A stretch of DNA of 64,000 nucleotides from Xanthobacteraceae bacterium 501b (GTDB lineage: Bacteria; Pseudomonadota; Alphaproteobacteria; Rhizobiales; Xanthobacteraceae). The stretch is taken from NCBI GenBank assembly GCA_000378025.1, contig KB899087.1, forward strand, positions 1,674,001 to 1,738,000, given 5' to 3'. Of the stretch, positions 20,263 to 39,728 are shown piece after piece (positions within the stretch are counted from its first letter, which is position 1; every line of letters starts with the position of its first letter). The position numbers and the translations under genes were made by a program. The notes under the pieces were generated by a model. The model did no database searches. It was not told the DNA's origin and saw only the letters and a program-made list of their open reading frames with translations.

Positions 20263-20970
20263 TCACGCCGCGTCGCGGCGCGACGAGCGACCACCCGAAG
20301 ATTCACTTTCCGCCTGGCGCTTATCCTGCGCCATCGGATCGTGCTCCAGGATCTCGCCCTTGAAGATCCAGACCTTGACACCGCAGGTGCCGTAGGTCGT
20401 GAAGGCGGTGGCCGTACCGTAATCTACGTCCGCGCGCAAGGTGTGAAGCGGCACGCGCCCTTCACGATACCATTCGAGACGGGCGATTTCCGCGCCGCCG
20501 AGACGGCCCGCGCAGTTGATACGAATGCCTTCCGCGCCCAAACGCATCGCGGACTGGACCGCGCGCTTCATGGCGCGACGGAACGCCACACGGCGCTCAA
20601 GCTGCTGCGCGATCGATTCGGCGACCAGGCGCGCGTCGATTTCGGGCTTCCGAATCTCGACGATGTTGATGAAGACTTCCGAGTTGGTCATCTCGGCAAC
20701 CTTCTTGCGAAGCTTGTCGATGTCCGCACCCTTCTTGCCGATCACCACGCCCGGACGGGCGGAGTGGATCGTCACGCGGCACTTGCGGTGCGGACGCTCG
20801 ATCACGATCTTGGAGACCGCGGCCTGCTTGAGCATCTTCTGCAGCACTTCACGGATCTTGATGTCCTCGTGAAGCAGCTGGCCGTACTCGCCCTTGCTCG
20901 CGAACCAGCGCGAGTCCCAGGTGCGGTTGATGCCGAGCCGGAGCCCGACCGGGTTGACCTTCTGACCCAT
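20263..20970 (-). CDS. rpsC: 30S ribosomal protein S3
   Basis: A 235-residue S3 at the mRNA entry site. The N-terminal domain begins '[24 protein letters not shown]'. The type 2 KH domain shows '[16 protein letters not shown]', with its GxxG loop, and the C-terminal domain has '[31 protein letters not shown]'. A Ser/Arg-rich tail ends the protein. The ATG overlaps the rplV stop in an ATGA junction. Confidence 0.98.
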   Translation of the reverse strand: MGQKVNPVGLRLGINRTWDSRWFASKGEYGQLLHEDIKIREVLQKMLKQAAVSKIVIERPHRKCRVTIHSARPGVVIGKKGADIDKLRKKVAEMTNSEVFINIVEIRKPEIDARLVAESIAQQLERRVAFRRAMKRAVQSAMRLGAEGIRINCAGRLGGAEIARLEWYREGRVPLHTLRADVDYGTATAFTTYGTCGVKVWIFKGEILEHDPMAQDKRQAESESSGGRSSRRDAA

Positions 20971-21350
20971 CAGGCCTTCTCCTCGACTTCACGCACCACG
21001 ATGGTGATATGCGAGAACGGCTTCTCGATCCGGCTCGCACGACCACGGGCACGAGCGGCGAAGCGCTTCATGACCAGGCCCTTGCCGACATGAGCCTCGG
21101 CGACGATCAGATCGTCGACGTCGAGCTCATGATTGTTCTCGGCATTGGCGATCGCCGATTCGAGGCACTTCTTCACGTCGCCGGCGATCCGCTTGCGCGA
21201 AAACTGAAGGTCGGCCAGTGCGGTCGCGACCTTCTTGCCCCGGATAAGACCGGCGACGAGGTTGAGCTTCTGGGGGCTGACGCGAAGGTTACGCGCAACC
21301 GCCTTGGCTTCCGTATCCGCGAGCGTGCGCGGACGAGCTGCCTTTCCCAT
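20970..21350 (-). CDS. rplV: 50S ribosomal protein L22
   Basis: A 126-residue L22, which lines the exit tunnel. '[34 protein letters not shown]' and the beta-hairpin region '[24 protein letters not shown]' are typical; no insertion or deletion of the sort that gives macrolide resistance is evident. I start at the ATG at 21350 (MGKAARPRT). The upstream open frame is the antisense-like shadow of rpsS. Confidence 0.97.
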   Translation of the reverse strand: MGKAARPRTLADTEAKAVARNLRVSPQKLNLVAGLIRGKKVATALADLQFSRKRIAGDVKKCLESAIANAENNHELDVDDLIVAEAHVGKGLVMKRFAARARGRASRIEKPFSHITIVVREVEEKA

Positions 21351-21360
21351 GACCCTGCCT

Positions 21361-21639
21361 CTACTTCCGCTTGGCTTTCTTGTCCGCCGCATGCCCGTAA
21401 TAGGTACGGGTAGGCGCGAACTCGCCGAACTTGTGGCCAACCATGTCCTCGGAAACCGAAACCGGGACGTGCTTATTGCCGTTATAGACGCCGAAGGTGA
21501 TCCCCACAAACTGCGGGAGGATCGTGGAACGGCGGCTCCAAATCTTGATGACGTCGTGTCGACCCGACGCGCGCGCGGCATCCGCCTTCTTGAGGAGGTA
21601 GCCGTCGACGAACGGACCTTTCCAGACCGATCGAGACAT
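21361..21639 (-). CDS. rpsS: 30S ribosomal protein S19
   Basis: A 92-residue S19 of the 30S head. '[20 protein letters not shown]', '[30 protein letters not shown]' and '[16 protein letters not shown]' are universal S19 features. Ten-base spacing to rplV. Confidence 0.98.
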   Translation of the reverse strand: MSRSVWKGPFVDGYLLKKADAARASGRHDVIKIWSRRSTILPQFVGITFGVYNGNKHVPVSVSEDMVGHKFGEFAPTRTYYGHAADKKAKRK

Positions 21640-21656
21640 AGTTCAGTTTCCCTCGC

Positions 21657-22490
21657 TCACTTCTTGCGGGCGTGCCGGCTGGACACGATGAACTTGGTGG
21701 TCGACTTGTTCTTCCGGGTCTTCTTGCCCTTGGTGGGGAAACCCCAGGGCGTGACCGGATGACGTCCACCCGAGGTGCGGCCTTCGCCGCCGCCATGCGG
21801 ATGATCGACCGGGTTCATCGTGACGCCGCGATTGTGCGGACGACGGCCGAGCCAGCGCTTACGACCGGCCTTGCCGAGATTGGTGTTCATGTGGTCCGGG
21901 TTCGACACAGCGCCGACCGTACCCATGCACTCGCCGTGAATAAGGCGCTGCTCACCCGAATTGAGACGGATGATCACATAGCCCTGGTCGCGGCCGACGA
22001 TCTGAGCGTAGGAACCGGCGGAGCGGGCGATCTGACCGCCCTTGCCGATCTTCAGCTCGACATTGTGCACGATCGTGCCGACCGGCAGATTGCCGAGAGG
22101 CGCGGCGTTGCCGGGCTTCACGTCGACGCTCTTCGAGGCGACAACCTGGTCGCCGACCGAAATGCGCTGCGGGGCCAGGATATAGCCAAGCTCGCCGTCC
22201 TCATACTTGATGAGGGCGATGAAAGCGGTGCGGTTCGGATCGTACTCGATACGCTCCACGGTCGCCGCAACGTCGCGCTTGGCGCGCTTGAAGTCGACGA
22301 GGCGGTAGGCCTGCTTGTGGCCGCCGCCGCGGAAGCGCACAGTGATGCGCCCGGTGTTGTTGCGGCCGCCCGCCTCCGACTTGCCTTCCGTCAGCGTCTT
22401 GACCGGCTTGCCCTTGTACAGGGACGAGCGGTCGACGATGACGAGCTGGCGAAGGCTCGGCGTTACCGGCTTGAAGGTTTTGAGCGCCAT
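21657..22490 (-). CDS. rplB: 50S ribosomal protein L2
   Basis: A 277-residue L2, essential for subunit joining and peptidyl transfer. The C-terminal core '[28 protein letters not shown]' carries the highly conserved His of 'HPHGGGEG' next to the catalytic centre. '[18 protein letters not shown]' is the N-terminal family motif. Confidence 0.98.
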   Translation of the reverse strand: MALKTFKPVTPSLRQLVIVDRSSLYKGKPVKTLTEGKSEAGGRNNTGRITVRFRGGGHKQAYRLVDFKRAKRDVAATVERIEYDPNRTAFIALIKYEDGELGYILAPQRISVGDQVVASKSVDVKPGNAAPLGNLPVGTIVHNVELKIGKGGQIARSAGSYAQIVGRDQGYVIIRLNSGEQRLIHGECMGTVGAVSNPDHMNTNLGKAGRKRWLGRRPHNRGVTMNPVDHPHGGGEGRTSGGRHPVTPWGFPTKGKKTRKNKSTTKFIVSSRHARKK

Positions 22491-22513
22491 GTCTCTGGTC
22501 CCTTAATTCCGGC

Positions 22514-22810
22514 TCACAGACCCGTCGTGATGTCGATGGAGTGCCCCTCGGCGAGGGTCACGACCGCCTTCTTCACGTCGTTCTGCACGCCCTTGCGGCC
22601 CTTGAAGAACTTCGTCTTCCCCTTGCGGACCAGCGTGTTGACGCTCTCGACCTTCACATCGAAGAGCTTCTCGACCGCTTCCTTGATCTGCGGCTTGGTA
22701 GCCGTCAGAGCAACCTTGAAGACGACCTTGTTGTGCTCGGACGCCATCGTGGCCTTCTCGGTGATCACCGGGGACACGATCACGTCGTAGTGGCGCGGAT
22801 CGAGACTCAT
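22514..22810 (-). CDS. rplW: 50S ribosomal protein L23
   Basis: A 98-residue L23, the docking site for trigger factor and SRP at the exit tunnel. '[26 protein letters not shown]' and '[30 protein letters not shown]' are diagnostic. The start overlaps rplD by four bases. Confidence 0.97.
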   Translation of the reverse strand: MSLDPRHYDVIVSPVITEKATMASEHNKVVFKVALTATKPQIKEAVEKLFDVKVESVNTLVRKGKTKFFKGRKGVQNDVKKAVVTLAEGHSIDITTGL

Positions 22811-23427
22811 TTGAAGCGCGCCTCCAGAGCGTCGACAGCCGCCTTCGTCAGAACCAGGGTCTGACGGCGCAGGATGTCGTAGACGTTGATGCCCTGGACG
22901 GGCAGAACGTCGAGATGGGTGACATTGCGCGAGGCGAGGCCGAAATTGGCATCCACCTCGGCGCCGGACACGACGAGCACGCTCGACAGGCCGAGACCCG
23001 CCAGACGCTCCTTCAGCAGCTTCGTCTTCGGCTCGGACAGCACGGCATCGTCGAGGACGATGATCTGCTGGTCCTTGGCCTTGGACGACAGCGCGTGGCG
23101 CAGGGCCAGCGCACGAACCTTCTTCGGCAGCTCGCTCGCATGGCTGCGGGCGACCGGACCGAACGCCTTGGCGCCGCCGCGGAACTGCGGAGCGGAAGCC
23201 GCACCGTGGCGAGCGCCGCCGGTGCCCTTCTGCTTGTACATCTTCCGCTTGGTGCGGTTGACGTCAGCGCGCGACAGCGTCTGGTGCGTGCCGGACTGGC
23301 GACGCGAGAGCTGCCACACCACGCAGCGGTGCAGGATGTCCTGGCGCGGCTCGAGACCGTAGATCTCGTCCGACAGGGTGATGGAGCCGGCCTCGGCCCC
23401 TTCGAGAGTCTTGACGGCGAGTTCCAT
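22807..23427 (-). CDS. rplD: 50S ribosomal protein L4
   Basis: A 206-residue L4, part of the tunnel wall. The tunnel loop shows '[33 protein letters not shown]', the most conserved part of the family. In E. coli L4 also represses the S10 operon via its leader; no matching leader is evident here. The ATG at 23427 overlaps the rplC stop (ATGA), and a GTG one codon upstream is less likely. Confidence 0.97.
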   Translation of the reverse strand: MELAVKTLEGAEAGSITLSDEIYGLEPRQDILHRCVVWQLSRRQSGTHQTLSRADVNRTKRKMYKQKGTGGARHGAASAPQFRGGAKAFGPVARSHASELPKKVRALALRHALSSKAKDQQIIVLDDAVLSEPKTKLLKERLAGLGLSSVLVVSGAEVDANFGLASRNVTHLDVLPVQGINVYDILRRQTLVLTKAAVDALEARFK

Positions 23428-24179
23428 CACACGTTCTCCTCGGCCGCAGCCTCGGTCGCCGGCGCAACGTCAGCCGCCGGCTCGTCGCTGGCCGCTTCCG
23501 CGCCCGGCAGACGGAACTTGCCCGGCTTCGGCGCGGCTTCCGGAAGCTTCTTCTTCACCGCATCGGCCACCAGGATCCAGCCGCCCTTATTGCCGGGCAC
23601 CGCACCCTCGACCGCGATCAGACCGCGTTCGACATCGGTGAGCACAACCTTCAGGTTCTGCGTCGTCACCGTCTCGTGGCCCATATGGCCAGGCATCTTC
23701 TTGTTCTTGAAGGTCTTGCCAGGGTCCTGACGACCGCCGGTCGAACCGATCGAACGATGAGAGACCGAGACGCCGTGAGTGGCGCGCAGGCCGCCGAAAT
23801 TGTGGCGCTTCATACCGCCGGCAAAACCCTTGCCGATGGAGGTGCCGGTCACGTCGACGAACTGGCCGACCACGAAGTGATCAACCGTCAGCTCGGCACC
23901 GACCGGAATGAGGTCGGTTTCCTCGACGCGGAATTCCGCCATCTTGCGCTTCGGCTCAACCTTCGCGACCGCGAAGTGGCCGCGCAGGGCGCGGGTGGTG
24001 TTCTGCGGCTTCGCCTGACCGACACCGAGCTGGACGGCGGTATAGCCGTTCTTCTCGAGCGTACGGTGGGCAACCACCTGGCAATTATCGACTTTCAGCA
24101 CAGTGACCGGAACATGTTCCCCAGCATCGTTAAAGATGCGGGTCATGCCGACCTTCTGGGCGATGACGCCTGACCGCAT
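23427..24179 (-). CDS. rplC: 50S ribosomal protein L3
   Basis: A 250-residue L3, one of the first proteins to bind 23S rRNA. '[28 protein letters not shown]' opens it. '[49 protein letters not shown]' contains the finger that reaches the peptidyl transferase centre and the Gln that is N-methylated in E. coli. It has an Ala/Glu-rich C-terminal tail longer than the E. coli protein, usual in alphaproteobacteria. Confidence 0.97.
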   Translation of the reverse strand: MRSGVIAQKVGMTRIFNDAGEHVPVTVLKVDNCQVVAHRTLEKNGYTAVQLGVGQAKPQNTTRALRGHFAVAKVEPKRKMAEFRVEETDLIPVGAELTVDHFVVGQFVDVTGTSIGKGFAGGMKRHNFGGLRATHGVSVSHRSIGSTGGRQDPGKTFKNKKMPGHMGHETVTTQNLKVVLTDVERGLIAVEGAVPGNKGGWILVADAVKKKLPEAAPKPGKFRLPGAEAASDEPAADVAPATEAAAEENV

Positions 24180-24201
24180 GGCCGTGTCCCTTCGCCTTCT
24201 C

Positions 24202-24510
24202 TCAGAGCTTGATCTCGACGTCGACACCCGCAGCGAGGTCGAGCTTCATCAGCGCGTCCACGGTCTGGGGGGTCGGGTCGACTATGTCCAGCAGACGCTT
24301 GTGCGTCCGCATCTCGAACTGCTCACGGGACTTCTTGTCCACGTGGGGAGAACGATTGACCGTGAACTTCTCGATCCGCGTCGGAAGCGGAATGGGCCCG
24401 CGAACCTGGGCGCCCGTGCGCTTGGCCGTCGAGACGATTTCGCGCGTCGAGGCATCCAGGATGCGGTGATCGAACGCCTTGAGGCGGATCCGAATATTTT
24501 GGCCGTTCAT
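24202..24510 (-). CDS. rpsJ: 30S ribosomal protein S10 (NusE)
   Basis: A 102-residue S10, also NusE in antitermination complexes with NusB and NusG. '[23 protein letters not shown]' and '[36 protein letters not shown]' are diagnostic. It is the first gene of the S10 cluster and lies only 53 bases after the tuf1 terminator hairpin. Confidence 0.98.
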   Translation of the reverse strand: MNGQNIRIRLKAFDHRILDASTREIVSTAKRTGAQVRGPIPLPTRIEKFTVNRSPHVDKKSREQFEMRTHKRLLDIVDPTPQTVDALMKLDLAAGVDVEIKL

Positions 24511-24562
24511 TGACTTCAGGCTCCCAGAGGGCTCGTCAGTCGGGCTCAGTAACGAGCTCCAC

Positions 24563-24594
24563 GAAAAAGGGGCGCAGGCGTTCCAGCGCCCCTC
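24563..24594 (-). terminator. Intrinsic terminator after tuf1
   Basis: On the minus strand AGGGGCGC/GCGCCCCT (arms 24593-24586 and 24575-24568) with a ten-base loop is followed by TTTTT. It is placed 14 bases after the tuf stop and before rpsJ, so the str genes should largely end here. Confidence 0.85.
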
Positions 24595-24607
24595 GGGATT
24601 GTCGATG

Positions 24608-25798
<1,191 letters not shown>

Positions 25799-25814
25799 GG
25801 GGCTCTCCGTCGGT

Positions 25815-25844
25815 CTTATCGATGTGGATACGAAATCGCTTCAA
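25815..25844 (-). promoter_or_regulatory. Possible tuf1 promoter
   Basis: Minus-strand TTGAAG (25844-25839), 18 bases, GATAAG (25820-25815), 17 bases ahead of the GTG start. The boxes are weak (four of six each). In E. coli tufA has promoters of its own, which is the only reason to list it. Confidence 0.25.
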
Positions 25845-25862
25845 AAATTCAGGCCTGCCGCA

Positions 25863-27938
25863 TCATGCGTACTTGGCCTGAACCTCCTGAGCGACGTTCG
25901 ACGGCACCTGCTCGTAGTGGTCGAACTGCATGGTGAAGGTAGCGCGGCCCTGCGAGAAGGACCGGAGCGTATTGACGTAGCCAAACATGTTGGCCAGCGG
26001 CACCATCGCATTCACGACGTTCGCATTGCCACGCATGTCCTGGCCCTGGATCTGGCCGCGACGGGAGTTGAGGTCGCCGATGACCGAGCCGGTATAGTCT
26101 TCCGGGGTGACGACCTCGACCTTCATGATCGGCTCCAGCAGCACCGCGCCGCCCTTCTGCAGGGCCTCACGGAACGCCGCACGGGACGCGATCTCGAAGG
26201 CCAGGGCCGACGAGTCGACTTCGTGGTAGGCGCCGTCGATGAGCTCGACCTTGACGTCGACAACCGGGAAGCCAGCCAGCACGCCCGAACCGAGCACGCT
26301 TTCCAGACCCTTGTTGACGCCGGGGATGTACTCCTTCGGCACCGCGCCGCCGATGACCTTGCTCTCGAACGAGAAACCCTTGCCGACTTCGTTCGGCTCG
26401 ACCACGAACTTCACCCGGGCGAACTGACCGGTACCGCCGGTCTGCTTCTTGTGGGTGTAGTCGATCTCGGTCTTGCGGGTGATCGTCTCGCGATAGGCGA
26501 CCTGGGGGGCGCCGATATTGGCATCCACCTTGTAGGTGCGCTTCAGGATGTCGACCTTGATGTCGAGGTGCAGTTCGCCCATGCCCTTGAGGATGGTCTG
26601 GCCGCTCTCGAAATCGGTCGACACGCGGAAGGACGGATCCTCCGCCGCGAGCTTCGCCAGAGCGAGGCCCAGCTTCTCCTGGTCGGCCTTGGACTTCGGC
26701 TCGATCGCGATCTCAATGACCGGCTCGGGGAATTCCATCTTCTCAAGGATGACCGGTTTGGCCGGGTCGCACAGCGTATCGCCGGTGCGCACTTCCTTGA
26801 GGCCCGCCAGAGCGACGATGTCGCCGGCATAGGCTTCCTTGATGTCTTCGCGGTTGTTCGCATGCATGAGCAGCATGCGACCGACGCGCTCCTTCTTGTC
26901 GCGGGTCGAGTTCAGCAGACCCATGCCGGTTTCGAGCTTGCCCGAATAGACGCGGCAGAAGGTGATGGTGCCGACGAAGGGGTCGTCCATGATCTTGAAC
27001 GCGAGGACCGACAGCGGGTCGCTATCGTTCGGGTTGCGAACGGTCTCTTCTTCGGTGTCGAAGTCGATGCCCTTGATCGCGCCACGATCGATCGGCGACG
27101 GCAGGAAGTCGCACACTGCGTCGAGCAGCGGCTGGACGCCTTTGTTCTTGAACGCCGAGCCACAGAACACCGGGTTGAACACGCGGCCGATGACGGCCTT
27201 GCGGATCAGACCCTTGAGGGTGGCTTCGTCGGGCTCGACGCCTTCGAGATAGGCGGAGAGCACGTCGTCATCGAGCTCGACAGCCGCTTCGAGCAGCTTG
27301 CCGCGATATTCGATGGCCTGGTCGAGCAGCTCAGCCGGGATCTCTTCGTCGTGATACTTCGCGCCGAGCTCTTCATTGTCCCACACGACCGCCTTCATGC
27401 GGACGAGGTCAATGATGCCCTTGAAGTTGTTCTCGGAACCGATGGGCAGCTGGCAGCAGACCGGCTTGCCGTCAACGCGGTCGATAATCATCTCCACGCA
27501 GCGGAAGAAGTCGGCGCCGGTCTTGTCCATCTTGTTGACGAACACGATGCGCGGAACGTTGTACTTGTCGGCCTGGCGCCAGACGGTCTCGGTCTGGGGC
27601 TCGACGCCCTGGTTGCCGTCAAGAACGCAGACGGCGCCATCGAGCACACGCAGCGAGCGCTCGACTTCAATGGTGAAGTCGACGTGGCCGGGGGTGTCGA
27701 TGATGTTCAGGCGCTTGCCATGCCAGAAAGCGGTCGTCGCGGCCGACGTAATCGTGATGCCGCGCTCCTGCTCCTGGGTCATCCAGTCCATGGTGGCAGC
27801 GCCATCATGGACTTCGCCGATCTTGTGGCTCTTGCCGGTGTAATAGAGGATCCGTTCGGTCGTGGTGGTCTTGCCGGCATCAATGTGGGCCATGATGCCG
27901 AAGTTACGGTAGTCTTCAATAGCATGAATGCGCGACAT
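25863..27938 (-). CDS. fusA: Elongation factor G
   Basis: A 691-residue EF-G, the GTPase of translocation and, with RRF, ribosome recycling. G1 '[14 protein letters not shown]', G2 '[11 protein letters not shown]', G3 '[21 protein letters not shown]' and G4 '[10 protein letters not shown]' are intact. Domains II-V follow, with the domain IV signature '[28 protein letters not shown]' and the domain V end '[18 protein letters not shown]'. Normal length; second gene pair of the str operon after rpsL-rpsG. Confidence 0.98.
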   Translation of the reverse strand: MSRIHAIEDYRNFGIMAHIDAGKTTTTERILYYTGKSHKIGEVHDGAATMDWMTQEQERGITITSAATTAFWHGKRLNIIDTPGHVDFTIEVERSLRVLDGAVCVLDGNQGVEPQTETVWRQADKYNVPRIVFVNKMDKTGADFFRCVEMIIDRVDGKPVCCQLPIGSENNFKGIIDLVRMKAVVWDNEELGAKYHDEEIPAELLDQAIEYRGKLLEAAVELDDDVLSAYLEGVEPDEATLKGLIRKAVIGRVFNPVFCGSAFKNKGVQPLLDAVCDFLPSPIDRGAIKGIDFDTEEETVRNPNDSDPLSVLAFKIMDDPFVGTITFCRVYSGKLETGMGLLNSTRDKKERVGRMLLMHANNREDIKEAYAGDIVALAGLKEVRTGDTLCDPAKPVILEKMEFPEPVIEIAIEPKSKADQEKLGLALAKLAAEDPSFRVSTDFESGQTILKGMGELHLDIKVDILKRTYKVDANIGAPQVAYRETITRKTEIDYTHKKQTGGTGQFARVKFVVEPNEVGKGFSFESKVIGGAVPKEYIPGVNKGLESVLGSGVLAGFPVVDVKVELIDGAYHEVDSSALAFEIASRAAFREALQKGGAVLLEPIMKVEVVTPEDYTGSVIGDLNSRRGQIQGQDMRGNANVVNAMVPLANMFGYVNTLRSFSQGRATFTMQFDHYEQVPSNVAQEVQAKYA

Positions 27939-27965
27939 ATCAGATCCTCGTCCCGGCTCTCGTCA

Positions 27966-28436
27966 TCACCAGCGGTAGTGAGAGAAGGCGCGGTTGGCCT
28001 CCGCCATGCGGTGCGTGTCTTCACGTTTCTTCACGGCAGTGCCGCGGTTGTTCGAGGCGTCGAGCAGTTCGCCTGACAGACGCTCGACCATGGTCTTCTC
28101 GTTGCGGGCACGTGCCGCAATGATCAGCCAGCGGATCGCGAGAGCCTGACGGCGCTCGGGACGCACTTCGACGGGCACCTGGTAGGTGGCGCCGCCGACA
28201 CGGCGGGAACGCACCTCGATGGCCGGGCTGACATTGTCCAGCGCCTGGGTGAACACACCCAGAGGCTCGGACTTGGCGCGGTTCTCGACCAGGTCGAGGG
28301 CGCCATAAACGATCTGCTCGGCAACCGACTTCTTGCCGTCATACATGACGGCGTTCATGAAGCGGCTCAGCACCTCGCTCCCGAACTTGGGATCCGGGGT
28401 AACTTCGCGGCGCTCTGCACGATGACGACGGGACAT
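27966..28436 (-). CDS. rpsG: 30S ribosomal protein S7
   Basis: A 156-residue S7, the assembly initiator of the 30S head. '[37 protein letters not shown]' and '[25 protein letters not shown]' (the beta-hairpin that reaches the E site) are typical. Ten bases separate it from rpsL. Confidence 0.98.
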   Translation of the reverse strand: MSRRHRAERREVTPDPKFGSEVLSRFMNAVMYDGKKSVAEQIVYGALDLVENRAKSEPLGVFTQALDNVSPAIEVRSRRVGGATYQVPVEVRPERRQALAIRWLIIAARARNEKTMVERLSGELLDASNNRGTAVKKREDTHRMAEANRAFSHYRW

Positions 28437-28446
28437 CGCTCAATCC

Positions 28447-28818
28447 TCACTTCGGCCGCTTGGCGCCGTACTTGGAACGGCGCTGCTTACGATTCTTGAC
28501 GCCCTGCGTATCGAGCACGCCGCGCAGGATGTGATAGCGCACGCCAGGAAGATCCTTGACGCGGCCGCCGCGGATCATCACCACGGAGTGTTCCTGCAGG
28601 TTGTGCCCCTCGCCGGGGATGTAACCGATGACTTCATAGCCATTGGTCAAACGAACCTTGGCGACCTTACGAAGCGCCGAGTTCGGCTTCTTCGGGGTCG
28701 TCGTATAGACGCGGGTGCAAACACCACGCTTCTGCGGGCTGGCCTGCAGCGCCGGAACCTTGTTCCGGGCCTTCTGGGCTTCCCGCGGCTTGCGGATCAG
28801 CTGGTTGATCGTCGGCAC
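28447..28818 (-). CDS. rpsL: 30S ribosomal protein S12
   Basis: A 123-residue S12 at the decoding centre. '[22 protein letters not shown]' and '[15 protein letters not shown]' are the two conserved loops. Lys43 and Lys88, the main streptomycin-resistance positions, are wild type, so this allele should be streptomycin sensitive. Asp89, the RimO methylthiolation site, is present. GAAGG stands upstream of the ATG. First gene of the str operon. Confidence 0.98.
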   Translation of the reverse strand: MPTINQLIRKPREAQKARNKVPALQASPQKRGVCTRVYTTTPKKPNSALRKVAKVRLTNGYEVIGYIPGEGHNLQEHSVVMIRGGRVKDLPGVRYHILRGVLDTQGVKNRKQRRSKYGAKRPK

Positions 28819-29142
28819 GTGTCTCGCCTTCGTCTCGCTGCGCTACGGACAGGAATGCCCTCGCGCTAACCCAATTTCCGCGGCCGCAACCGCATTCTTC
28901 TTCTCGGCAATTCGGAACAATCAGCACGCCGGCCTGCCTGCGAACGAAAGAAGCGCCGCCGGCCAGATCCTGGCCGAGGGCGCTGTACGTTCAGAGGATC
29001 ACGCGATGGCTCGAAAGCCACCAGATGCGCGATCATGCGCCGGATTTGGTCGTGCTTGCGTCCCGGCAGCGTCTTGAAATTCTGTGTCCAGACAGGGTGT
29101 CCGAACGCGGTAACTTCAACCGCCTGCCGTGAAAGTAGGCGC

Positions 29143-29171
29143 CTTCTACCCGCCGACTCGCCTGACGTCAA
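29143..29171 (-). promoter_or_regulatory. Predicted str operon promoter
   Basis: On the minus strand TTGACG (29171-29166), 17 bases, TAGAAG (29148-29143): five and four matches to TTGACA and TATAAT with ideal spacing. A GACTC (GANTC) site lies inside the spacer at 29155-29159. The rpsL start is about 318 bases beyond the expected transcription start. Confidence 0.55.
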
Positions 29172-29362
29172 CCCTTAACCGTAAGAATGGCCGCTCACAG
29201 GGTCGTGCGAGGCTTTGCGGACGCTGAATTCCCGCGAAAGGGGGCGCCAGGAGGCCGAGTAGACGCCGACTCGCCAACCTGTCGCTGTCGTCGTTTAACA
29301 GATTCGCAGGCCCGCCCCCTACGAAGGCGACTCGCGAGTCGCGGAATGACGAATCGCGACTC
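29155..29362. promoter_or_regulatory. Cluster of seven GANTC sites (possible CcrM methylation sites)
   Basis: GANTC occurs at 29155, 29268, 29301, 29329, 29336, 29351 and 29358. With about 65% GC roughly 0.7 would be expected in 208 bases. In alphaproteobacteria the cell-cycle methyltransferase CcrM modifies this sequence, and sites near promoters can tie expression to replication. A role here is inferred from position only. Confidence 0.6.
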
Positions 29363-29364
29363 GC
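29327..29364. repeat. Overlapping palindrome and inverted repeat
   Basis: GCGACTCGCGAGTCGC (29327-29342) is a perfect 16-base palindrome. Its right half overlaps GCGAGTCGCG (29334-29343), which pairs with CGCGACTCGC (29355-29364) across an 11-base loop. The two folds exclude each other. Confidence 0.85.
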
Positions 29365-29623
29365 AGTCTTGGCGCCGATGCTGCGGGAGGACTGTTGCAA
29401 GGCGCCCCTCCCCTGTGCCGCGAAGAACCGGCGGAACGGCCGGACCCGGCGACACTGGAGGCCGCCCCAAATCGCCACCGGCCCCGCACGGCGGCCTCCG
29501 ACGTCCGAACGGCAGCGGGGCTGACGTCAACAGAGAGCCTGCCACCGGGGCGGCCTGCCCCGTTAACCATGCCAGGGCGCCTTCACCCTCCGAAGCCGCC
29601 TCGGCTGCGCGCTGTCCCGCACA

Positions 29624-29662
29624 AAGCAAAAGGGCCGCCCCTGAGGGACGGCCCTTTCCATT
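29624..29662 (-). terminator. Terminator after rpoC
   Basis: On the minus strand AGGGCCGTCCC/GGGGCGGCCCT forms an 11-pair stem (one G-U) with a three-base loop (29631-29655), followed by TTTGCTTTG. It lies about 28 bases past the rpoC stop and closes the rplKAJL-rpoBC unit. Confidence 0.88.
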
Positions 29663-29683
29663 TCTACCAGGCTGCGACGCCGA

Positions 29684-33874
<4,191 letters not shown>

Positions 33875-33999
33875 CGCCGTCTCCTTCGGCTGGACCCCGC
33901 CTCCGCCGCCGCGGCTGGTTGGGGTCACGGAAAAGTCTGGTCTGTCGAACGATCGAAAGGGCGGACACGCCTGCGCGTCCGCCCCCTTGGTTCAGTCGG

Positions 34000-38130
<4,131 letters not shown>

Positions 38131-38279
38131 GTCGCTCCTCGCTCCGTCCGAGTATCCGTCAGCGCCATCCACGATCCCGGCGGGAGGGCCGGGTGGCCAT
38201 CCGTGGAGGCTTATGATCACCGAACAATCCGACGAGGATGAGGCACCAAAGCGCCCTGCCCTCCGACCGTTCTGTAACC

Positions 38280-38325
38280 GACGGCTCGCCAGACGATCCG
38301 GTCCCGGATCGTCTGGGAAGCCGTC
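38280..38325 (-). promoter_or_regulatory. Compound hairpin between rplL and rpoB
   Basis: AGACGATCCG/CGGATCGTCT form a perfect ten-base stem with a GTCC loop (38291-38314), extended by two further pairs, a 2x2 mismatch and an outer stem GACGGCT/AGCCGTC (38280-38286 and 38319-38325). In E. coli this interval holds an attenuator and an RNase III site that set rpoB below rplL. By position this may do the same, which is inference. Confidence 0.5.
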
Positions 38326-38363
38326 GGGCTTCCCTCAGTCACGCCCTCGGCCATGCGAAGGCA

Positions 38364-38389
38364 GAGGCCGCCGGCGAACCGGCGGCCTC
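38364..38389 (-). terminator. Hairpin after rplL (attenuator-like)
   Basis: A perfect 11-base stem GAGGCCGCCGG/CCGGCGGCCTC with a four-base loop lies 14 bases past the rplL stop. There is no U run, so it is more likely a partial terminator or processing site than a full stop, since rpoB and rpoC must be read through it. Confidence 0.55.
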
Positions 38390-38403
38390 GAATGATCAGA
38401 TGA

Positions 38404-38775
<372 letters not shown>

Positions 38776-38824
38776 TTTACTTAAGTCCTTGGATTTCGGT
38801 TCGAACCAGTATTACCGGGAAGCC

Positions 38825-39343
38825 TCACGCGGCTTCGTTCTCTTTGGCATAGGCCGCAAACACGCGGGCGAGCTTGGCCGCCGGCGCGGTGCTGAGCTGG
38901 GCGATCTTGGTCGCCGGGGCCTGGATAAGGCCGACGAGCTTCGCGCGCAGTTCATCAAGGGACGGCATGGTGGCCAGAGCCTTCACACCATCCACATTCA
39001 GGGCCGTGGTGCCGAACGCTCCGCCAAGGATGACGAACTTGTCGTTCGTCTTGGCGAAGTCGACGGCAACCTTCGGGGCCGCAACAGGATCGCTCGAATA
39101 AGCGATGATGGTCGGACCCTTCAGCAGGGCCGCGACATGTGCGACGTCCGAACCTTCGAGAGCGATCTTGGCGAGGCGGTTCTTCGCCACCTTCACGGTC
39201 GCACCATTCGCCTTCATCTGGCGGCGCAGAGCCGACAGCTGGGCGACGGTGAGGCCGGAATAGTGGGCCACTACGACGACCGAGGTGCTCTGAAACACAT
39301 CGGTCAGCGTCGTGACGAGCTCTTCTTTTTGTGCTCGATCCAC
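38825..39343 (-). CDS. rplJ: 50S ribosomal protein L10
   Basis: A 172-residue L10, which holds L7/L12 dimers on the stalk. '[43 protein letters not shown]' matches the family, and the C-terminal helix binds L7/L12. The start is the GTG at 39343 (reads VDRAQKEE), with GGAGAG upstream; the open frame further out is leader RNA. In other bacteria L10 represses its own mRNA through this leader. Confidence 0.96.
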   Translation of the reverse strand: MDRAQKEELVTTLTDVFQSTSVVVVAHYSGLTVAQLSALRRQMKANGATVKVAKNRLAKIALEGSDVAHVAALLKGPTIIAYSSDPVAAPKVAVDFAKTNDKFVILGGAFGTTALNVDGVKALATMPSLDELRAKLVGLIQAPATKIAQLSTAPAAKLARVFAAYAKENEAA

Positions 39344-39699
39344 TTCACTTGCTCTCCGGTGGCGAGGAAGATGACCTTCCCCGCCGGGTTTGCGCCTTGC
39401 CGCCCCTCCTTGCGGAGCGACGACGGTTGGTATCCTGTCCCCTGGGACCGAAAAACCGGCCAAGGCGCTGGTTCGAGCCGCAATCCAGGACCCGGTTGCC
39501 CGGAACCCTTCCTGCGGTCGTACCCCGTCTATGCTGGCCCCGATCGGGATTAAGCCACCTCAGGCGAGGGGCACCGGCAGTCTCGGACAGGACGTAAAGC
39601 CGGCAAGGCGAACCCTGCCGGCCTCTCCGCCCGTTTTTACACGGGCGAAAGCTGAAATTTCATCGGCACGCGACCGACATTGTCGGCAACGAAACCGCC

Positions 39700-39728
39700 C
39701 ATATAGTGAGTCGCTTGGGATTTGTCAC
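39700..39728 (-). promoter_or_regulatory. Predicted rplJL promoter
   Basis: On the minus strand GTGACA (39728-39723), 17 bases, TATATG (39705-39700); read one base earlier the -10 is CTATAT, a perfect alphaproteobacterial -10. The -35 box sits in one arm of a perfect 10-base inverted repeat. Confidence 0.6.

Larger units (their letters stand above)
28819..29683. other. Gene-free region between rpoC and rpsL (str leader and promoter)
   Basis: An 865-base gap with no credible gene on either strand. From the rpoC side it holds the rpoC terminator (29624-29662), a repeat-rich stretch with seven GANTC sites (29155-29362), a predicted str promoter (29143-29171) and about 320 bases of rpsL leader. 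The 11-mer CTGACGTCAAC, with the palindrome TGACGTCA, occurs at 29162-29172 and 29521-29531. CGCCGACTCGCC occurs at 29151-29162 and 29264-29275. Confidence 0.8.
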
